Below are positions 52,951 to 63,544 of a stretch of DNA of 64,000 nt, one piece after another. Every line of letters begins with the position of its first letter. Positions within the stretch are counted from its first letter, which is position 1. This stretch comes from Bacillota bacterium. Its GTDB lineage: Bacteria > Bacillota > Dethiobacteria > DTU022. Location: the NCBI GenBank assembly GCA_019428945.1, contig JAHYJM010000006.1:1-64000 (forward strand), written 5' to 3'. A program made the translations under genes and the position numbers. The notes below the pieces were generated by a model. That model was not told where the DNA came from. It searched no databases and saw only the letters and a program-made list of their open reading frames with translations.

Positions 52951-53526
52951 TTAAGATGGCAGGCCAGTAAAACGGTTTCTTCTTAAACGTTTATAAATCC
53001 TGACCATTATAATTGTTAATAAAATAAACACCATTATGGCTATGACTGGAACAAGTATGGAAAGAATAGAAAGAACAAAAGCAGCAACACTTTCAAATAT
53101 AGACAGAAGCGGGTTTACAAACCCTCCGGTAGTAGCTGTGGAACCGGTATGTGCGGTATTGCTGATAACAGTTCCACCAAAAGCTGACCCACCTCCCAGT
53201 ATTATAGCCAAAGCCCAGGTAAGCATTGGAGACAATTCTACCATTACCGATGCAGCGATTAACATTCCGGCAAGTATTTTGATCGGCGTGGCAGCAATAC
53301 CTAGTAGATTATCGATGTAAGGGAAAAAGTAAGCCCCGGTTTCAAGCACAGCAGCAATAGTTAGTGCTGCAAATGCCGGATAAGTTCCTATCCAGGCAAA
53401 ATTTGGAGACAATTCTACCCAGCCAGCCAGTGAACACCCGCTAAGGACTAATAGTGGAATGAAAAGACGGAAACCAGTTGTTGCGCTTAAACTGATACCA
53501 ATTAATATGCTTAGTAAAATTTCCAT
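52951..53526 (-). CDS. DUF4126 family membrane protein
   Basis: About 191 residues from ATG 53526, after AAGGAGAGGTT; the track start lies 13 codons upstream. Glycine-rich hydrophobic segments (LSILIGISLSATTGFRLFIP, LETGAYFFPYIDNLLG, SGSTAT-like HTGSTATTGGFVNP) and a basic C-terminus match DUF4126. The family is widespread and has no known activity. It is divergent from the universal stress protein gene. Confidence 0.78.
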   Translation of the reverse strand: MEILLSILIGISLSATTGFRLFIPLLVLSGCSLAGWVELSPNFAWIGTYPAFAALTIAAVLETGAYFFPYIDNLLGIAATPIKILAGMLIAASVMVELSPMLTWALAIILGGGSAFGGTVISNTAHTGSTATTGGFVNPLLSIFESVAAFVLSILSILVPVIAIMVFILLTIIMVRIYKRLRRNRFTGLPS

Positions 53527-53703
53527 AACCTCTCCTTGCCACCCCTTGCAGCATCGCAAATCCAACTATCGTTACTTACAAAGCTATTAATTCTTTACAG
53601 AAATTTATTATCCTTCAAATTATACTCTACCTGTATAGCAGGTTTTCACAATTTATTATCGAAAACAATTAATATTCAAAGGTTACAGATGGGAGTGATA
53701 AAG

Positions 53704-54147
53704 GTGAAGATTTTAGTCTGCACGGATGGATCGGAGTATAGTCAAAAAGCTTTAAAGCAAGCTTCGCTGATCGCCGAAGGTTGTAATATTGATGAAGTGG
53801 CTATCATTCATGTATATGAAAATAAGCAAACTGAATCTCCCTTGTTTATATCATCTGATAAACAGGCTGAATTAATCAGACTGGTAGCAGAAGAGCTTCA
53901 GGTAGAAAGAAAAAAGATACTTGAAGACGCTTTGACATTTTTTAAGGAGAAAAATATTAAACTACGAACAATTTTGAAAGAAGGCCACCCTTCTCATACA
54001 ATTGTCAGTGTAGCTGCCGAGGAAGGATTTGGTATGATCTTTATCGGCAGCAGGGGGTTAAGCGGTTTGGAAAAAGTATTTCTTGGCAGTGTAAGTAACG
54101 CGGTCGCCCAGGAAGCAAAAAATTGCAGCGTTGTAATCGTTAAATAA
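53704..54147 (+). CDS. Universal stress protein (UspA family)
   Basis: About 147 residues from a GTG at 53704, after GGGAGTGATAAAG; the track start 56 codons upstream is not credible. The N-terminal KILVCTDGSEYSQKALKQA and the C-terminal nucleotide-binding block GSRGLSGLEKVFLGSVSNAV (G-x2-G-x9-GS) are intact, so it is of the ATP-binding type. The SGLEKVFLGSVS region is well conserved. These cytoplasmic proteins respond to stress and energy limitation. It stands alone, with 107 bases before the serpin gene. Confidence 0.88.
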   Translation: MKILVCTDGSEYSQKALKQASLIAEGCNIDEVAIIHVYENKQTESPLFISSDKQAELIRLVAEELQVERKKILEDALTFFKEKNIKLRTILKEGHPSHTIVSVAAEEGFGMIFIGSRGLSGLEKVFLGSVSNAVAQEAKNCSVVIVK

Positions 54148-54254
54148 ACCATTGCTGTTAATCAAATATGCAGCCTCTCACACATTTAAGGGAACCAATC
54201 CTGGTTTCATTCTGTCACAGCTAGTAGAGTAATATGAAAGGGGTGGCAGCTTAA

Positions 54255-55496
54255 ATGAGTGAAATAAAGAGGTTCGCTGCATTAAGTTTATTAATTACGT
54301 TTTTGCTGTTGTTAATTATCGGAGGCGGATGCAGTTTGAGAGGCTCAGAAAGCCTGGCGGCGCCGGTAGAGGAGCTTGATCAGAGACTTGTAGACGCCAA
54401 TAACGGCTTTGGCTTTCACCTCTACAGTGAGCTGATTTTGGCAGAACCTGATGTAAACCTATTAATTTCACCTTCAAGTATTATTACCGCCCTGGCTATG
54501 ACCTATAATGGAGCTGACGGGGAAACTCGCGAGGCCATGGCAAATGCCCTTAAACTGGGAGAAATGAGCATGGATGAGGTCAACAGAGCTTTTGCAAATC
54601 TGCTCACTATTCTGCAAAACCCCGACCCTGAAGTAGAACTGGCTGTGGCAAATTCACTCTGGGCGCGGGAAGGTGTCGACTTCTATGAAGAGTTTCTTGA
54701 ATGTAACCGCGAATTTTATAATGCAGAAGTTGCAGAGCTTGATTTTGACAATGCCGGAGCGGCTGATGTCATTAACAGATGGGTAAAAGAACAGACCAGG
54801 GATAAAATTGACGGGATTGTCGAACCGCCGATTAATCCGGAAACAATTTTATTCCTGATTAATGCCATTTACTTTAACGGTGATTGGTCGGTACCCTTTG
54901 ACCCTGACAATACGACAGATGTTGAATTCTCATCGTCAGATGGTAGTAAAAGCGAACATCCGCTGATGTTTAGAAACGACGATTTCCGTTATTATGAAAA
55001 TGACCTGTTCCAGGCTGTAAGCCTGCCTTACGGTAAAAACGAGAGAGTCAGCATGTATGTATTACTTCCAGTTGAAGAGAAAGGACTTGAACAGCTGTAT
55101 GCGGAGCTTAACAACGCCAACTGGAACAGCTGGGTCAATTCTTTCAGAACTATGGAGGGAGAGCTAGGCCTGCCGCGCTTTAGATTTGAATATGAAACTT
55201 CGCTTAATGATGCTTTGAAGGCACTCGGCATGGGTATCGCCTTTGATGAAAATGCGGCTGATTTCAGCGGAATGAGACCGACTCCGCCAAGTCTCTTCAT
55301 CAGCGAGGTTAAACATAAAGCTTTTATTGATGTTAATGAAGAGGGCACAGAGGCAGCGGCAGTAACCTCGGTTGAAGTAAGCGAAACGGCAATGCCCGAG
55401 ACTTTCTCTATGATTGTAGACAGACCATTTTTCTTCGCAGTTGCCGATGACATGACAGGAACCATTCTCTTCATGGGTTCTGTACTGAAGCTTTAA
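54255..55496 (+). CDS. Secreted/lipid-anchored serpin
   Basis: Serine protease inhibitor fold of 413 residues. The N-terminus (SLLITFLLLLIIGGGC) is a signal with a cysteine that may be lipidated, although GGGC departs from the usual lipobox. Serpin blocks include LLISPSSIITALAMTYNGAD, FLINAIYFNGDW, VSLPYGKNERVSMYVLLP and the C-terminal DRPFFFAVADDMTGTILFMG. The hinge GTEAAAVT of the reactive-centre loop has the small residues needed for strand insertion, so it is likely inhibitory. By simple counting from the hinge P1 would be Thr; loop length may differ. GAAAGGGGTGGCAGCTTAA precedes the ATG. A terminator follows. Confidence 0.92.
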   Translation: MSEIKRFAALSLLITFLLLLIIGGGCSLRGSESLAAPVEELDQRLVDANNGFGFHLYSELILAEPDVNLLISPSSIITALAMTYNGADGETREAMANALKLGEMSMDEVNRAFANLLTILQNPDPEVELAVANSLWAREGVDFYEEFLECNREFYNAEVAELDFDNAGAADVINRWVKEQTRDKIDGIVEPPINPETILFLINAIYFNGDWSVPFDPDNTTDVEFSSSDGSKSEHPLMFRNDDFRYYENDLFQAVSLPYGKNERVSMYVLLPVEEKGLEQLYAELNNANWNSWVNSFRTMEGELGLPRFRFEYETSLNDALKALGMGIAFDENAADFSGMRPTPPSLFISEVKHKAFIDVNEEGTEAAAVTSVEVSETAMPETFSMIVDRPFFFAVADDMTGTILFMGSVLKL

Positions 55497-55541
55497 TCAG
55501 CGGCGCCTGCACCGAATCATAAAAGCTAATCATAAATTGTA

Positions 55542-55577
55542 GGGGACAGACCCTAAACCGGGGCCTGTCCCCTTTTT
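55542..55577 (+). terminator. Rho-independent terminator after the serpin gene
   Basis: GGGGACAG pairs with CTGTCCCC, with inner CCC/GGG pairs, followed by TTTTT. Confidence 0.85.
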
Positions 55578-55594
55578 GGGTCAATAAGTAAAGC

Positions 55595-56682
55595 TTACTC
55601 TGTCTCTGTCAGCCTAATATGCTCATAAGTGTGGTTGATGATAATTTTAAGCACAGTAAAAGTTGGCACTGCTAAAATAATGCCAAGCAAACCGCCAAGA
55701 CGACCTGCAACAAGTACAATCAGGATAATTGCCAGGGGATTTAAAGACATTTTCCGACCCATAATCTGTGGTGATATGACCAGGCTTTCAAGCTGCTGCA
55801 CTATTACTATGACCACAATCACCTGCAGCATCAGCAGTGGTGAATCGAGCAGACCGACAAAGGCGGCTGGAATTGCGCCGATAAATGGTCCTAGAAAGGG
55901 AACAACATTGGTAATCATGATAAATATTGAAAGGATAAGGGCAAACTCAAGGCCGATCACAAGAAAACCTATATAAGCCAAAACACCAACAAACAAGCAA
56001 ACCACACTAAGTCCCTGGAAGTAGGAAGCAAGCATTTTATTCATCTCAGCCAGAGCCCTGTTGATTTTATCGGCATATTTTTCAGGAGCTATCTTAGTAA
56101 TTGCGTCAGGAATCATATTTTTGCCTTTCTCTTTAAGCATGTAATAGAGCAGAAAAGGCACTATGACAATAGTCATGAATATGCCGGTTATAAAATCAAA
56201 AAGATTAGATATGCTGGTGACAATGCCTGTAACCGCAGTGTATGCCGTCGAAGTGAGACGATTTGTAAGGTTATTCAGATCGAGGGCATCAATATTGAGA
56301 AACCTGGCAACCAGGGGATTACCCTCAATACTTTCTAACAAACGCTTCAAATTTTCAACTTGATCCGGTAAGCTCACGATAAGCTTGGTAATTTCGGCTG
56401 ACAATATAGGCCCTATGGCCAGCCCAAGCAAAGTCAGCAAGCCGATAATAATCAGGAAAACAATTATTATAGCCAGGGGTCGGGGCACTTTGCGGCTGCT
56501 TAACCAATCACTTAATGGATATGTGAAATAATAGAGAATACCGGCGATCAGGAAAGAGATAAAGAGAGCTTCAAAAGCTACAACTAAAGGCATGAAAATA
56601 AAGGTAATCTGGCTGCCGATATAAATAATCAGGAATACAAGGAGAATGCCGATTCCCGCTTTAAAGAGCTTTGAATCCCACA

Positions 56683-56683
<1 letters not shown>
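55595..56683 (-). CDS. AI-2E family transporter-like permease
   Basis: Integral membrane protein of 362 residues with about eight hydrophobic segments. Paired N-terminal helices are followed by a soluble loop (VENLKRLLESIEGNPLVARF), and the C-terminal half has the family blocks ITNVVPFLGPFIGAIPAAFVG and ISPQIMGRKMSLNPLAIILI. The family includes YdiK/PerM, TqsA and sporulation protein YtvI-like permeases; substrates vary and are mostly unproved. Its ATG shares one base with the serS stop (TAATG), so it is translated by coupling with serS. Confidence 0.85.
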
Positions 56684-58193
<1,510 letters not shown>

Positions 58194-59903
58194 CTACATT
58201 TCTTCCGGAGCGACTATGCCAAGCAGGGCCAGCCCGTTGGCAATAACCTGTCTTGTTGCGCTGATCAAAAGCAATCGTCCCTGCTGCAGTTCCCCCTCAC
58301 TGCTAAGCACCGGACAGTTATGGTAAAACCGGTTAAATTCGCGGGCAACATCGATCAGATAGCGAGCCAGGATTGAAGGGCGGTAATTATCCGCCGAAGC
58401 AATAATTTTGTCAGGCAGCATAGCCAGAGTTTTGATCAATACCGTTTCTTCTTCCTCAACAAGCAAGGTTGCAGCGCTGTCATTCCACAGCTTTTGTTCT
58501 GCGCCTGCTTTACGCATTATGCTGCAAATTCTGGCATGGGCATATTGGATATAAGCGGCGGTTTCTCCCGAAAAATCAAGCACTTTCTCCCAGTCAAATT
58601 CAATATTTTTAATACGGTCATTGCTTAGGTCTCCAAAACGGACCGCGCCTAATCCAACCGCTTTGGCAGCGCTTTCTTTATCATCAAGATCAGGATTTTT
58701 CTCTTCGATTATTTCCCGGGCCATATCTATTGAACGTCTGAGCACTTCTTCCAGTAGAATTATTTTGCCGGCACGTGTCGACATGCGCCCCTCTTTGAAA
58801 CGAATCAGGCCAAAAGGAACATGAACACAGTTTTTAGCCCATTCGAACCCCATCAGTTCCAGCAGTTTAAAAAGCTGTTGGAAGTGAAGAACCTGCTCAG
58901 CCCCCACCACATAAAGAGAGAGGGCAAAATCAAATGTATCGTGTCGGTAAATGGCCGCAGCCAGGTCGCGGGTGATGTATAAAGTGGCGCCGTCTTTCTT
59001 GCGCAGCATAACCGGCGGTAAGCCGTGCTGTTCAAGATCTACGATCAGGGCTCCTTCGCTTTCTTTGGCTATCCCTTTATCTTTCACCAGCTCAATCACC
59101 TGGTCGAGCATTTCATTATAGTGGCTTTCTCCGTGATAATGCTCAAATTCGATGCCAAGCAAATCGTAGATCAGGGCATAGTTTTCAAGGCTTAGCTTAC
59201 GAAAGCGGTTCCAGTATGAAACTGCTTCCTGATCACCTTCTTCGAGGCGCTTAAACCAGGAGCGGGCCTCATCATCAAGATTAGCATCTTTTTCAGCTTC
59301 CTGGTGGAATCTCACATACAGTTTATACAAATAGTCGACAGGGTCTGCTTCAAGTTTTTCTTCTTCACCCCAGAGTTCAAAGGCGACAATAAGTTTGCCG
59401 AACTGGGTTCCCCAGTCACCAAGATGGTTAATACCGATGCTGTTGTAACCGAGCGCTTTGAAAATCAGGTACAGCGAGTGCCCAATCACAGTTGATCTGA
59501 TGTGCCCTACCCCAAAAGGTTTGGCTATATTGGGGGAGGAGTAATCTATGGGCACATTTCTGCCCAGCCCAAGGTTGGTATGACCATATTTGTCACCCTG
59601 ATCCCATACCTGCTGCAATACCTCACGTCCATAAGCGGCAGGAGCAAGATAGAAGTTAAGATAAGGGCCTCTTGGCTCAGCTTTGCTCCAATACCGGCCT
59701 TTTTTATCGGATAACTTTTCAGCCAGATCGACAGCAATCAGTGGCGGCGCTTTTTTAAGCTTTTTTGCAAGTGTATAACATGGGAAAGCATAATCGCCGT
59801 ATTCCGATTCAGGGGGCACTTCCAGAAGGTTTACTACCTCGGCGGGGTCAAGATCAACCAGAGGCGATAGAATATGACCGATTTCTTCTTTAAGCTTTTG
59901 CAT
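58194..59903 (-). CDS. argS: Arginyl-tRNA synthetase
   Basis: Class I synthetase of 569 residues from ATG 59903, after AAGGAGATTATTG; the TTG in the track is one codon upstream. The N-terminal additional domain (residues 1-90) is followed by the HIGH-type motif AKPFGVGHIRSTVIGHSLYL, the WGTQFG block, and the KMSKS-equivalent GRMSTRAGKIILLEE. The C-terminal helical anticodon-binding domain ends NGLALLGIVAPEEM. It charges arginine to tRNA-Arg; an intact tRNA-Arg(ACG) gene lies about 6.5 kb away on the same strand. Confidence 0.95.
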   Translation of the reverse strand: MQKLKEEIGHILSPLVDLDPAEVVNLLEVPPESEYGDYAFPCYTLAKKLKKAPPLIAVDLAEKLSDKKGRYWSKAEPRGPYLNFYLAPAAYGREVLQQVWDQGDKYGHTNLGLGRNVPIDYSSPNIAKPFGVGHIRSTVIGHSLYLIFKALGYNSIGINHLGDWGTQFGKLIVAFELWGEEEKLEADPVDYLYKLYVRFHQEAEKDANLDDEARSWFKRLEEGDQEAVSYWNRFRKLSLENYALIYDLLGIEFEHYHGESHYNEMLDQVIELVKDKGIAKESEGALIVDLEQHGLPPVMLRKKDGATLYITRDLAAAIYRHDTFDFALSLYVVGAEQVLHFQQLFKLLELMGFEWAKNCVHVPFGLIRFKEGRMSTRAGKIILLEEVLRRSIDMAREIIEEKNPDLDDKESAAKAVGLGAVRFGDLSNDRIKNIEFDWEKVLDFSGETAAYIQYAHARICSIMRKAGAEQKLWNDSAATLLVEEEETVLIKTLAMLPDKIIASADNYRPSILARYLIDVAREFNRFYHNCPVLSSEGELQQGRLLLISATRQVIANGLALLGIVAPEEM

Positions 59904-59982
59904 CAATAATCTCCTTGCGCTTTTTCACTTATTCTAGCCTAAAGAAGAGCGCTTGACAAATAGAATTCGGTTTCCACAACGC

Positions 59983-62025
59983 TTACTCGGGGTTAATAAA
60001 AAAGGGCTGACGGTAAAAACGGTTAAGCGGAGGGTAACCTTCCGGCGGGGTCCAGTACTCACCTTCAACAATTATTTCAGCTCTCTGTCTGCGGCCATTT
60101 TCAAAGGCAGTGAGGAAAAGGGCATCAAGAATTAAAGCAGCCTGCAGTTTTTCAGTTTCACCCGCTACCTCAGGGAATAGCTCCATAAAGGAATCATTAA
60201 GGTTGATCTGAACCTGCTCTGAGGAAACTTTTATATCAATCAGAGCCAGGTCAGAAGGAACAAAATTCATCGAACGGGACGTACGAAGTACCTGTTCAAG
60301 CAAATTTTCAATCGGCACTTCACCAGGATCTTCTGCAGCACCTTCCCGGATATCAAGATAGTAACGGCTACCGCTTGCTACAGGTACATAGACAGGCTTT
60401 TGAATGTGCTGTGGTTCAAGGGGCAGCTCAATATCCAGGGAGCCAAAACTGTCCGCCGGCACCCTGTTAACTGTCAGATAGATCTCTTTGACATTTTTGA
60501 AATCGCTTACTGTTTTAATTAATGAATTCAGAGCTGCCTCACTTTGTATTGAACCATTGAAGTTTAATAGCTCCTGAGACAGATCGAGATAGAGCAAACC
60601 TTTGATATTGTCAAAATCAACCTCAATTGAAACATCTTTATCCGGTATTGTGCGGTAAAGCGAACTACCACGCGCCGGGCCGCGAATCAGTTCTTCGAGA
60701 GCAGCACGCAGGGGATTGTCATCCAGGCTGATCAATCGCGATACCGGAATCAAATTGGCATTATCGTCGGCAAAGTACAGAGTTATCCTGGTCTGATCTG
60801 TTTGCAGCCCGGTGATAACCGGGCTATATAATGGCACCTCAGGTATACCGTTGCCGTTTACACTGCTCAGAAGCGGCTGAAGATCTATTAAATCGATGTA
60901 GCCATCTTCCCCGCCAACAACGATTAGGTTAGGATGACCGGTTACTAAAAGATGTTCCACCCGCATAGCCACTTCCCAGGAGTTAATTTCATTCCCATCA
61001 CGGTCGAGCAATATCATCTGGGTAAAGTCTTCCTTAAAGTGGCGCCACGAGCTGGTAATAATATTCTGGCCATCAGCGGTGAACGAGAAGAGTGAACCAT
61101 CGGCAATGCGTTTCATCCAGAGCAAATCTTCAGCCAGATCAAAGTAATAAAGGTTTTCTCCTGCCCCTTCTCTGCTGCCGTATACCAGGATACGGTTATA
61201 GTTCTGGGGATTAAACATCACATTTTTCACTTCAAAAGGCAGCGCGGTACTCCAAAGCGCATAACCAAGCGAATCATATACAATTATACGATTTTCCTGC
61301 ACAGCTGCCAACCTGCTGCCATGCCTTGAAACGGCAACCAGGCTTTGATTTTCATATGACCACATCTCTTCGCCTTCCAGGTTTATTGCTTTTATAACGG
61401 GCAGCTCTTCTTCTATTGAGGTAAAGTAAACATGGGCCTGCTCAAGGTATTCACTGGAAAGGTAAAGGTTCTGGATGGCACCTGTTTCAATTTGCCAGTT
61501 CAATCGGCCGGCCTGGCTGAAAAAGTCGATATGGTGATATTCCTGTCCGGGGTATGTGCGGGCGGCGGCAATCCAGGTAGCACTGGGAGACATGGCGAGA
61601 AGATCAACAGGATCGCCTTCGTCATTCCAGGATGTCTGCTGATCCGTGGAAGTAAAATAGATCCTGCCACCATCGGTACCTATTACTGCATAACCACCAC
61701 AGGCAGATATTTTAGCCTGCTTCGGCGAAGTGGCAAAAACTTTTTCCCAGAGCAGTTTACGATCTCGATCAAGTAAGTTAACAGTATTATTGTCAGCGCT
61801 GTAAAGGATTAAGCTGAGGGCGTGATCCACACCAAAATCATATATGCCTGTAGCGGTAAACCAGAGGTCATAAAGAGCTTCTCCCTGGCCATCAGTTTGA
61901 GGATCAACTGTAATCCCGGTGCTTTCAGCAGTCGGGAACAATTGAAGGGAAAAAAGAATCAGCCCGGCCAACAAAAAGAGACCGGCCAGGGCTACTATAT
62001 AATAATACGGTTGCATCCGTTTCAT
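59983..62025 (-). CDS. Membrane-anchored beta-propeller-like protein with GerMN domains
   Basis: Protein of 680 residues. An N-terminal membrane segment (YYYIVALAGLFLLAGLILFS) leads to about 350 residues of WD/PQQ-like repeats (GGYAVIGTDGGRIYFTSTDQ, VVGGEDGYIDLIDLQ). The C-terminal 280 residues hold two GerMN-type modules (RAALEELIRGPARGSSLYRT, VKEIYLTVNR; then ENLLEQVLRTSRSMNFVPSD). GerMN is found in the spore germination/cortex protein GerM. The ATG follows GAGGTGTTAGTAA. It lies between argS and the histidine kinase gene. Sporulation or envelope roles are possible. Confidence 0.8.
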   Translation of the reverse strand: MKRMQPYYYIVALAGLFLLAGLILFSLQLFPTAESTGITVDPQTDGQGEALYDLWFTATGIYDFGVDHALSLILYSADNNTVNLLDRDRKLLWEKVFATSPKQAKISACGGYAVIGTDGGRIYFTSTDQQTSWNDEGDPVDLLAMSPSATWIAAARTYPGQEYHHIDFFSQAGRLNWQIETGAIQNLYLSSEYLEQAHVYFTSIEEELPVIKAINLEGEEMWSYENQSLVAVSRHGSRLAAVQENRIIVYDSLGYALWSTALPFEVKNVMFNPQNYNRILVYGSREGAGENLYYFDLAEDLLWMKRIADGSLFSFTADGQNIITSSWRHFKEDFTQMILLDRDGNEINSWEVAMRVEHLLVTGHPNLIVVGGEDGYIDLIDLQPLLSSVNGNGIPEVPLYSPVITGLQTDQTRITLYFADDNANLIPVSRLISLDDNPLRAALEELIRGPARGSSLYRTIPDKDVSIEVDFDNIKGLLYLDLSQELLNFNGSIQSEAALNSLIKTVSDFKNVKEIYLTVNRVPADSFGSLDIELPLEPQHIQKPVYVPVASGSRYYLDIREGAAEDPGEVPIENLLEQVLRTSRSMNFVPSDLALIDIKVSSEQVQINLNDSFMELFPEVAGETEKLQAALILDALFLTAFENGRRQRAEIIVEGEYWTPPEGYPPLNRFYRQPFFINPE

Positions 62026-62131
62026 TTACTAACACCTCGGGACTTTAAATGCCAGAGTGATGATATTTTACCACAATGATTATGCAAGTATTTAAGATTC
62101 TGTTGCAGTGATGTTAAGATTTCCTAATAAT

Positions 62132-63544
62132 TTATTCTTCAGCCAGGGGCAGAGCAAAATAGAACCTGCTGCCGCTGCCTTCTTCGCTTTCGACCCAAAC
62201 CCGGCCATTATGCTTGGCAATAATTTCACTGACTATGGCAAGACCAAGACCGGTACCGCCACCTTCTCTTGACCTGGCTTTATCAACCCTGAAGAAGCGC
62301 TCAAAGATGTAAGTTAAATCTTCCTCGGGAATCCCACAGCCGCTGTCTTCAACTTTAACAACCGCCTCCGCATCTTCTCGTGTAAGCGAAACAGTAACCT
62401 TGCCGCCTGGATCTGTATAGTTCAGGGCATTATCGAGCAGATTGCTTAAAACCTGGCGCAGCTGAAGTGGCGCCGCTTTAATTATAAGCGCATGTCCTTC
62501 CAGATCACTGTTCAGATCCAACCCTGCCGCGGCAAAACGATACTGGTTATCCGTAATTAAATCATTTATAAAGTTATTTAGGTTGATTTCTTCAAGCTCA
62601 ACCTGGTTTTTCTCAAGCCTGGAGAGTTCCAGCAGGTCATTAACCAGGGCGACCAGCCGCTCTAGTTCATTATCAAGATCATCGATAAATTCCCGCTGCT
62701 GATCTGGTTCCATCTCGTGTTCTTTAAGGGCCTTGGTTAGTAAACTCATGGTTGTCAGGGGAGTCCTAACTTCATGGGCTACATCGGCGGCAAATTTTTT
62801 CAGATTGGTGGTGTAATAATCTAATCGCTTAGCCATCAGGTTAAACTGTTCAGCAAGGCGGCCGATTTCATCTCCTGATCTGACCTCAAGATGCTGGTCA
62901 AGTTTTCCTTCAGCCATTCTGCGCGCCGCAAAAGTTAGTTCTTCAATCGGCCCGGTAAACCGGCGGGCTAGAGCTACAGAACCGCCTCCAACCACGCCCA
63001 TAGCTAAAACTGTGGCGAAAAAAAGAAACCGCCGGATGTCATTGAGGGTGCGGTACACTTCTTCAAGTGAAGCAGAAAGAAATACCACACCGGTAATCTG
63101 GTTATTTTCTTCTTTAACCGGAACAGCCATATGCATTACAGTCTGTTCGATTCTTTCGCTGTAGCTGATGCTGCTGCTGACATTTCCACCAAGAGCTGCA
63201 GTAATATCATTATGCTCCAATACCTGGTTAAGTAAACCGCCGACCCTGATTGAGTCTCCGATCACAAGAGCCTGTTGGTCGGTAAATAGTACTCGTGCCT
63301 GTGACTGACGGCTCATATTTTCAGCAAGCACACTGAGACGAACCGAGTTAACCTGGCCGGTCAGCTGCCCGGCAACAAAATCCGCGGCTAAAAAACCGGA
63401 CCGTTCAAGATTATCGGTAAAATTGTCGATATAGTAGCGCTCAAGAATACTGTAGAGAAAAAAACTGATTATAACCATGACCGCCAGGATAATCACCAGG
63501 AAAGATGTGGTTAGCCTGAAGCGGATGCTGTAAAACCTGGCCAT
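62132..63544 (-). CDS. Sensor histidine kinase
   Basis: Protein of 470 residues. Two membrane helices (about residues 10-32 and 170-192) flank an extracytoplasmic sensor region of about 135 residues. A HAMP linker follows (RRFTGPIEELTFAARRMAEG), then HisKA with the phospho-accepting histidine in AADVAHEVRTPLTTMSLL, and HATPase with NLLDNALNYT (N box), VEDSGCGIPEED (G1) and GGGTGLGLAIV (G2). It is similar to PhoR/ResE/WalK-type kinases. Its ATG shares a base with the regulator's stop (TAATG), so the pair is translationally coupled. Confidence 0.93.
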   Translation of the reverse strand: MARFYSIRFRLTTSFLVIILAVMVIISFFLYSILERYYIDNFTDNLERSGFLAADFVAGQLTGQVNSVRLSVLAENMSRQSQARVLFTDQQALVIGDSIRVGGLLNQVLEHNDITAALGGNVSSSISYSERIEQTVMHMAVPVKEENNQITGVVFLSASLEEVYRTLNDIRRFLFFATVLAMGVVGGGSVALARRFTGPIEELTFAARRMAEGKLDQHLEVRSGDEIGRLAEQFNLMAKRLDYYTTNLKKFAADVAHEVRTPLTTMSLLTKALKEHEMEPDQQREFIDDLDNELERLVALVNDLLELSRLEKNQVELEEINLNNFINDLITDNQYRFAAAGLDLNSDLEGHALIIKAAPLQLRQVLSNLLDNALNYTDPGGKVTVSLTREDAEAVVKVEDSGCGIPEEDLTYIFERFFRVDKARSREGGGTGLGLAIVSEIIAKHNGRVWVESEEGSGSRFYFALPLAEE

